Assembly: GCF_036417845.1 (NCBI RefSeq)
Contig: NC_089979.1
Coordinates: forward strand, 120,995,415 to 121,059,414
Reading direction: 5' to 3'
DNA length: 64,000 nt
DNA from: Apteryx mantelli
Taxonomy: Eukaryota; Chordata; Aves; Apterygiformes; Apterygidae
Part shown: positions 62,501 to 64,000 of the stretch, piece by piece
Layout: every line of letters starts with the position of its first letter
How positions within the stretch are numbered: the first letter of the stretch is position 1
Program-made: the position numbers and the translations under genes
Notes under the pieces: generated by a model
Told to the model about the DNA's origin: nothing
Databases searched by the model: none
Seen by the model: only the letters and a program-made list of their open reading frames with translations

Positions 62501-62958
62501 GAGGTGTGCACACCAGGATTTATACAGTGGTATAAATGAAGCTGAAGCTTTTGCAAGTTTGACATTCTACTTGCCTTTTCTTCCTCTGAACATTTTCTGG
62601 AAAAAGACCCAAGAACCTTTAATGCATAACTAACCAAAGTCCTATTTTGGCAAAGAAAAAATGAGTTGAAGTGGCTGCAGTCTCAGGTGAAGCTTGCTCA
62701 GTTTAAGTATACCAACTCCTGAAGAGAATCTTACCCTGAAGAGTTGCAAGTCCTTCCTGAACTCTGAGTTTCTAGTCTTAGCTAGGCCATCACTTAAGAC
62801 TTTTCAAGCATGATATATCAAGTGAGACTGACATACCTATTTGTAAGCATCCTCTGATCTGCGCTTACTGTAAACATAGCGGTGTGCAAGTGACGAGGTA
62901 AGGCACCTTCACTGAGGGCAAGATCTTGCATTTTGGTAGCAATCTCTTTGTCTCCTTC
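29405..62958 (-). CDS. DNAJC13: DNAJC13 (RME-8), 3' part: endosomal J-domain co-chaperone (40 coding exons, 5' end outside window)
   Basis: Forty exons join in phase to 4953 nt (1650 residues plus TAA). Human DNAJC13 is about 2243 aa, so the N-terminal quarter (lipid-binding PH-like region) lies beyond base 64000. In order, by residue of the partial product: about 1-170 helical repeats; IWNFKT (first IWN) near 180; a GYF-like segment (EWYFGN to GWRPLQ) near 380-430; a second IWN-type site (AIWSNEMRR) near 610; the J domain near 705-790 with HPD; IWNNGTR near 1050; IWNDNSR in window exon 33; then armadillo-like helices and a Gly/Thr/Pro-rich tail. Family knowledge: RME-8 sits on early endosomes, recruits Hsc70 through its J domain, and works with SNX1 and WASH in retromer recycling. 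Exon coordinates are in the entries that follow. Transcription runs toward ACAD11, tail to tail. Confidence 0.96.
29503..32816 (-). other. DNAJC13: DNAJC13 last intron
   Basis: 3.3 kb, the longest DNAJC13 intron in the window. It contains a C run (31503-31515) on the + strand. No credible alternative terminal exon was recognised. Confidence 0.6.
31503..31515. repeat. C homopolymer, 13 nt
   Basis: C run in the last DNAJC13 intron. Confidence 0.9.
32817..32916 (-). CDS. DNAJC13: DNAJC13 window exon 39
   Basis: Encodes [20 protein letters not shown] then [13 protein letters not shown]. Acceptor tgtag, donor ACAG|gtttgc, a rather weak donor. The last intron (3.3 kb) follows. Confidence 0.95.
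33728..33871 (-). CDS. DNAJC13: DNAJC13 window exon 38
   Basis: A 144-nt phase-0 exon encoding [40 protein letters not shown] and HSLQYGEQ. Acceptor ttatag, donor CAG|gtaagt. Confidence 0.96.
34209..34349 (-). CDS. DNAJC13: DNAJC13 window exon 37
   Basis: A 141-nt phase-0 exon encoding [40 protein letters not shown] and QNDLVAQ. Acceptor catag, donor CAA|gtaagt. Confidence 0.96.
34595..34774 (-). CDS. DNAJC13: DNAJC13 window exon 36
   Basis: A 180-nt phase-0 exon encoding [40 protein letters not shown] and [20 protein letters not shown]. Acceptor ctgcag, donor GAG|gtacca. Confidence 0.96.
35781..35954 (-). CDS. DNAJC13: DNAJC13 window exon 35
   Basis: A 174-nt phase-0 exon encoding [40 protein letters not shown] and [18 protein letters not shown]. 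Acceptor caacag, donor CAT|gtaaga. Confidence 0.96.
36866..36908 (-). CDS. DNAJC13: DNAJC13 window exon 34 (43-nt exon)
   Basis: The shortest well-supported exon in the window: G plus 14 codons reading [14 protein letters not shown]. Acceptor tttaag after a T run, donor AAG|gtaaaa. It is required to join exons 33 and 35 in frame and matches the HFKNQQDNP-type block of the family. Confidence 0.9.
37290..37459 (-). CDS. DNAJC13: DNAJC13 window exon 33 (last IWN repeat)
   Basis: Encodes [40 protein letters not shown] and [27 protein letters not shown] is the last IWN repeat. Acceptor tctag, donor CTAGA|gtatgt, which splits a Glu codon. Confidence 0.96.
37861..37973 (-). CDS. DNAJC13: DNAJC13 window exon 32
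   Basis: Encodes [20 protein letters not shown] then [17 protein letters not shown]. Acceptor gtacag, donor AAG|gtaaga. Confidence 0.95.
38120..38194 (-). CDS. DNAJC13: DNAJC13 window exon 31
   Basis: A 75-nt exon encoding [20 protein letters not shown] then AMAK. Acceptor tgacag after a T run, donor AAAG|gtatag. Confidence 0.94.
38672..38771 (-). CDS. DNAJC13: DNAJC13 window exon 30
   Basis: Encodes [20 protein letters not shown] then [13 protein letters not shown]. Acceptor ttatag, donor TCAA|gtatgt. Confidence 0.95.
39102..39193 (-). CDS. DNAJC13: DNAJC13 window exon 29
   Basis: Encodes [20 protein letters not shown] then [10 protein letters not shown]. Acceptor ttgcag, donor GAG|gtaata. 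The frame stays open for about 70 codons past the donor, but the donor and phase argue against a readthrough exon. Confidence 0.95.
40272..40449 (-). CDS. DNAJC13: DNAJC13 window exon 28
   Basis: Encodes [40 protein letters not shown] and [19 protein letters not shown]. Acceptor ttaaag, donor CCAG|gtaggc. Confidence 0.95.
41004..41120 (-). CDS. DNAJC13: DNAJC13 window exon 27
   Basis: A 117-nt phase-0 exon encoding [20 protein letters not shown] and [19 protein letters not shown]. Acceptor ttaaag, donor GAG|gtgaga. Confidence 0.95.
41457..41570 (-). CDS. DNAJC13: DNAJC13 window exon 26 (IWN repeat)
   Basis: A 114-nt phase-0 exon encoding [20 protein letters not shown] and [34 protein letters not shown] is the best-preserved IWN repeat. 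Acceptor cttag, donor AGA|gtaaga. Confidence 0.96.
41990..42157 (-). CDS. DNAJC13: DNAJC13 window exon 25
   Basis: A 168-nt phase-0 exon encoding [40 protein letters not shown] and [16 protein letters not shown]. Acceptor tttcag, donor GAG|gtaagc. Confidence 0.96.
43061..43240 (-). CDS. DNAJC13: DNAJC13 window exon 24
   Basis: A 180-nt phase-0 exon encoding [40 protein letters not shown] and [20 protein letters not shown]. Acceptor ccccag, donor CAG|gtaatg. Confidence 0.96.
44099..44218 (-). CDS. DNAJC13: DNAJC13 window exon 23
   Basis: A 120-nt phase-0 exon encoding [20 protein letters not shown] and [20 protein letters not shown]. Acceptor ttatag, donor AAG|gtaaga. The intron between this exon and exon 22 is only 119 nt. 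Confidence 0.96.
44338..44412 (-). CDS. DNAJC13: DNAJC13 window exon 22
   Basis: A 75-nt phase-0 exon encoding [20 protein letters not shown] then DMSVQ. Acceptor ttacag, donor CAG|gtaagt. Confidence 0.95.
44966..45150 (-). CDS. DNAJC13: DNAJC13 window exon 21
   Basis: Encodes [40 protein letters not shown] and [20 protein letters not shown], then E. Acceptor tttcag, donor GAG|gtagac. Confidence 0.96.
45480..45560 (-). mobile_element. Possible ancient amniote interspersed repeat fragment
   Basis: On the - strand, gctagaccaaaaggtccat resembles a motif common to old sauropsid retroposons (accaaaggtccatctagc). The fragment is short and the family assignment is uncertain. Confidence 0.2.
46232..46367 (-). 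CDS. DNAJC13: DNAJC13 window exon 20 (end of J domain)
   Basis: Encodes [40 protein letters not shown] and [17 protein letters not shown] is J-domain helix III. Acceptor ctgcag, donor GAAG|gtaggc. Confidence 0.96.
46968..47046 (-). CDS. DNAJC13: DNAJC13 window exon 19 (J domain, HPD motif)
   Basis: Encodes [20 protein letters not shown] then KNPEGR. It carries J-domain helix II and the His-Pro-Asp tripeptide needed to stimulate the Hsp70 ATPase, so the co-chaperone function looks intact. Acceptor ttgcag, donor CGG|gtatgt. Confidence 0.97.
47908..48023 (-). CDS. DNAJC13: DNAJC13 window exon 18 (start of J domain)
   Basis: Encodes [20 protein letters not shown] then [27 protein letters not shown] is J-domain helix I. 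Acceptor attcag, donor GACA|gtaagt. Confidence 0.96.
48789..48990 (-). CDS. DNAJC13: DNAJC13 window exon 17
   Basis: Encodes [40 protein letters not shown] and [20 protein letters not shown], ending DWPIKDP. This block just upstream of the J domain is highly conserved in RME-8. Acceptor tttcag, donor CCA|gtaaga. Confidence 0.96.
49100..49254 (-). CDS. DNAJC13: DNAJC13 window exon 16
   Basis: Encodes [40 protein letters not shown] and [18 protein letters not shown] is the divergent second IWN-type site. Acceptor ccttag, donor TGAG|gtaact. Confidence 0.95.
49477..49522 (-). CDS. DNAJC13: DNAJC13 window exon 15 (46 nt)
   Basis: A short constitutive exon encoding [15 protein letters not shown]. 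Acceptor ttctag, donor GAA|gtaagt. The phase is confirmed by the neighbouring exons. Confidence 0.93.
50405..50559 (-). CDS. DNAJC13: DNAJC13 window exon 14
   Basis: Encodes [40 protein letters not shown] and [11 protein letters not shown]. The hydrophobic run GVFFFIMM is a buried helix in this family, not a predicted membrane anchor. Acceptor tttcag, donor CTAG|gtgaga. Confidence 0.95.
50759..50843 (-). CDS. DNAJC13: DNAJC13 window exon 13
   Basis: Encodes [20 protein letters not shown] then TCLPHIIQ. Acceptor tttcag, donor CAA|gtaagt. Confidence 0.95.
51295..51497 (-). CDS. DNAJC13: DNAJC13 window exon 12
   Basis: Encodes [40 protein letters not shown] and [18 protein letters not shown], ending ITMCGYFPS. 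Completes the GYF-like domain ([12 protein letters not shown]). Acceptor aatag, donor GCAG|gtaaac. At 203 nt it is the longest DNAJC13 exon in the window, just ahead of exon 17. Confidence 0.96.
52098..52132. repeat. Near-perfect palindrome with a further half site
   Basis: A 23-nt inverted repeat (52098-52120, arms ataactgttg/caacagttat around a 3-nt centre) followed immediately by aacaactgttat. It lies in the intron between DNAJC13 window exons 11 and 12. The AACTG/CAGTT cores match Myb-type half sites. Confidence 0.85.
52384..52488 (-). CDS. DNAJC13: DNAJC13 window exon 11 (start of GYF-like domain)
   Basis: A 105-nt phase-0 exon encoding [20 protein letters not shown] and [15 protein letters not shown]. 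The EWYFGN...GPYSFQE stretch resembles the GYF_2 fold. Acceptor tctag, donor GAG|gtacct. Confidence 0.94.
52629..52730 (-). CDS. DNAJC13: DNAJC13 window exon 10
   Basis: A 102-nt phase-0 exon encoding [20 protein letters not shown] then [14 protein letters not shown], an armadillo-like helical hairpin. Acceptor cacag, donor CAA|gtatgt. Confidence 0.95.
53097..53159 (-). CDS. DNAJC13: DNAJC13 window exon 9
   Basis: A 63-nt phase-0 exon encoding [20 protein letters not shown] then K. Acceptor caatag, donor AAG|gtaaga. Confidence 0.95.
54096..54214. repeat. Intronic direct duplication, copy 1 (about 119 bp)
   Basis: Begins tatttacttgtatcc and ends gcattatgctgtaa. It matches 54714-54848 in the same orientation with only scattered substitutions. 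It lies about 96 nt past the donor of DNAJC13 window exon 8. Confidence 0.9.
54310..54469 (-). CDS. DNAJC13: DNAJC13 window exon 8
   Basis: Encodes [40 protein letters not shown] and [13 protein letters not shown]. Acceptor cttag, donor AGG|gtaaga. Exons 7 and 8 together are 264 nt (88 codons), so losing both would be frame-neutral. Confidence 0.96.
54544..54647 (-). CDS. DNAJC13: DNAJC13 window exon 7
   Basis: Encodes [20 protein letters not shown] then [14 protein letters not shown], with an acidic loop. Acceptor ttatag, donor TC|gtgagc. One copy of an intronic duplication lies 67-201 nt upstream of it. Confidence 0.94.
54714..54848. repeat. Intronic direct duplication, copy 2 (about 135 bp)
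   Basis: Begins tatttacctgtatcc and ends gcattatgctgtaa. Relative to copy 1 it carries an extra internal tandem repeat of about 16 bp (ataagctcctcct twice) at about 54747-54778. It lies about 66 nt before the acceptor of DNAJC13 window exon 7. Confidence 0.9.
56965..57118 (-). CDS. DNAJC13: DNAJC13 window exon 6 (first IWN repeat)
   Basis: Encodes [40 protein letters not shown] and [11 protein letters not shown]. The [11 protein letters not shown] is the first IWN-type repeat, a hallmark of RME-8. Acceptor cctag, donor GAG|gtaaat. Confidence 0.96.
58279..58361 (-). CDS. DNAJC13: DNAJC13 window exon 5
   Basis: Encodes [20 protein letters not shown] then NWDLFYY. Contains a strongly basic stretch RKRRQR. 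Acceptor ttgtag, donor ACAG|gtaaaa. Confidence 0.95.
59020..59034 (-). CDS. DNAJC13: Candidate 15-nt alternative microexon of DNAJC13 (adds DRNNM)
   Basis: Between window exons 4 and 5, both junctions in phase 0. A long pyrimidine tract ends cacaatcag, followed by 15 nt encoding Asp-Arg-Asn-Asn-Met with no stop, then a strong donor gtgagt. Inclusion would insert five residues between IAQKE and NIIQKP and keep the frame. It is not part of the constitutive frame, so alternative (for example tissue-specific) use is inferred, not shown. Confidence 0.55.
60189..60332 (-). CDS. DNAJC13: DNAJC13 window exon 4
   Basis: A 144-nt phase-0 exon encoding [40 protein letters not shown] and RMGIAQKE. Acceptor ctgcag, donor GAG|gtaaaa. 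The intron after it carries the 15-nt microexon candidate. Confidence 0.96.
60478..60573 (-). CDS. DNAJC13: DNAJC13 window exon 3
   Basis: A 96-nt phase-0 exon encoding [20 protein letters not shown] and [12 protein letters not shown]. Acceptor tttttaag, donor ACT|gtaagt. Confidence 0.95.
61606..61681 (-). CDS. DNAJC13: DNAJC13 window exon 2
   Basis: Encodes [20 protein letters not shown] then LKRIL. Acceptor tttcag, donor TTG|gtgagt. Confidence 0.95.
62837..62958 (-). CDS. DNAJC13: DNAJC13 window exon 1
   Basis: Encodes [38 protein letters not shown] and TN. Acceptor tccaaag, donor AATAG|gtatgt. First complete DNAJC13 exon in the window; begins in phase 0. Confidence 0.93.
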
Positions 62959-63998
62959 CTTTGGAAACAGGGCAAGATGATTACTAGAGAAAGAATCTTA
63001 GTTAGGCTGCTTTTATCTTAATCTACAGTTCTAAAACCTTCTTGACCATCAGCTATGTCAACTAATAGCCAGAAGCTACAATGTGAGGGGCTTTATTTAG
63101 CAAGTTCTCAACTGCAACTGATCAAAGCTGTAGTAAAGCCATGGAACAGAATATTGGTAATTATGCCTATGAGGACAATAACTGGGTAGGGTAAAATGCA
63201 TGAAGTGTCTTCCATCACAGATTAACAAATCAGCACTACATTTACAAGTGCCACTTCCACACTGCAATTGCAAACTAAAGTTAAACAAAGAATGCAGTCA
63301 AGTATTGCTTGCTGCTTGACTTTATTCAACAGGTAACATTTCTAAGAATAACTGGTCCTGTTTGGTTTAGAAAGCCACATGAATGAGATAGTCACTCATT
63401 GCAACAACATATCTCAACTGAGTGACTACAGATACAATAAATTTTCACTGCATTTTTACTTGCCTGTGTCCAACTATAGTTGGAATGACAGAAGTAGTAA
63501 CAAACAGCATAGCATCTTTTGGCTAACAGTAGCTGGTATACCAACGGAAACCTGCAGATTTATAGTATCTCTATTTCAAGTGTTCATTCACTTCCATTCC
63601 AAGAAAGTATAGATGCAAGTCAGATGCATAAGCCATTGTGACACACTGAGGCAAGAACCTAAGCCCTGAATTTCAACACAGGAAGTGCTGAGAGTCAGTT
63701 AGCAAGGTCACCCCACAACAGTCATGAGCAGCCTTTAAGTATGGACTTGGCCCATACATCATGGTGTAGCTCTGGTATGGAAGTTAACAAAGCCAAATCC
63801 TTGGTTGAAGCAGGAAGTGCAAGAACAGAGGCTGACATCACTAGCCTGCTCTGGGACACAGCTGCCTGCAAATCCCAGGCCCATTCTATCTGGCAGTGCA
63901 TCAGTAAGATCCCAGGAAATATGGCCTCTCCTCTTTGTGAGCCCTTCTTCAACATGCAGAAGCCTGCTGGCTCTGAGGCATGTTGACTGAGCTACATA

Positions 63999-64000
63999 CC
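63999..64000 (-). other. DNAJC13: Possible splice donor of the next upstream DNAJC13 exon at the window edge
   Basis: Read on the - strand, the window begins G|gtatgtag. The exon expected just before EGDKEIATK should end in a Glu codon, so a final G followed by gtatgt fits. Only one base of that exon would be present. Confidence 0.3.

Larger units (their letters stand above)
54648..63998 (-). other. DNAJC13: DNAJC13 introns upstream of window exon 7
   Basis: Introns 54648-56964, 57119-58278, 58362-60188, 60574-61605, 61682-62836 and 62959-63998. They hold a duplication copy at 54714-54848, an A-rich run at about 56116-56141 and the microexon candidate at 59020. No other element was identified. 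Confidence 0.55.

Noticed and set aside
1..64000. Possibility of a prokaryotic or viral accessory system, CRISPR array or integrated virus
   Set aside because: The window is filled by intron-rich vertebrate genes with GT/AG splicing; no regularly spaced repeats, reverse transcriptase, capsid or integrase-like frames were seen.

Overview
The window is vertebrate nuclear DNA, most likely from a bird or another compact sauropsid genome. The protein sequences are clearly diverged from, but collinear with, the mammalian proteins. Introns are short (about 34 kb holds 40 exons of DNAJC13) and interspersed repeats are sparse, with no Alu/L1-like or CR1-rich tracts that I could recognise. All assignments come from recalled family sequences; no database search was run. 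Every coding exon junction below was checked by hand for GT/AG borders and for phase continuity.

Region 1 (1-27.8 kb, + strand) holds the 3' two thirds of ACAD11: 15 coding exons, 549 codons plus stop. They run from the end of the N-terminal APH-type kinase domain through the complete acyl-CoA dehydrogenase domain. The 12.65-kb intron between window exons 8 and 9 contains the single coding exon of the atypical chemokine receptor ACKR4 (CCRL1) on the opposite strand, with its own poly(A) signal and a probable spliced 5' UTR.

Region 2 (27.8-64 kb, - strand) holds the 3' part of DNAJC13 (RME-8): 40 coding exons, 1650 residues plus stop, covering the GYF-like segment, the J domain with its HPD motif, all four IWN repeats and the C-terminal armadillo-like region. 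The N-terminal part lies beyond base 64000. ACAD11 and DNAJC13 converge tail to tail. A + strand AATAAA at 27773 and a - strand AATAAA at 27812 lie within about 30 bp of each other. The ACAD11/ACKR4/DNAJC13 neighbourhood matches the arrangement known from other vertebrates (human 3q22).

The genes are unrelated in pathway: peroxisomal lipid catabolism, chemokine scavenging and endosomal sorting. I found no novel multi-gene system. The most interesting unexplained signals are inside introns: a 15-nt in-frame microexon candidate in DNAJC13 (59020-59034), a direct duplication flanking a frame-neutral pair of DNAJC13 exons (54096-54214 and 54714-54848), a possible poison exon (49612-49771), and a compact palindrome with repeated Myb-type half sites (52098-52132). 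No tRNA, rRNA, CRISPR array, complete transposon or CpG-island promoter was recognised.
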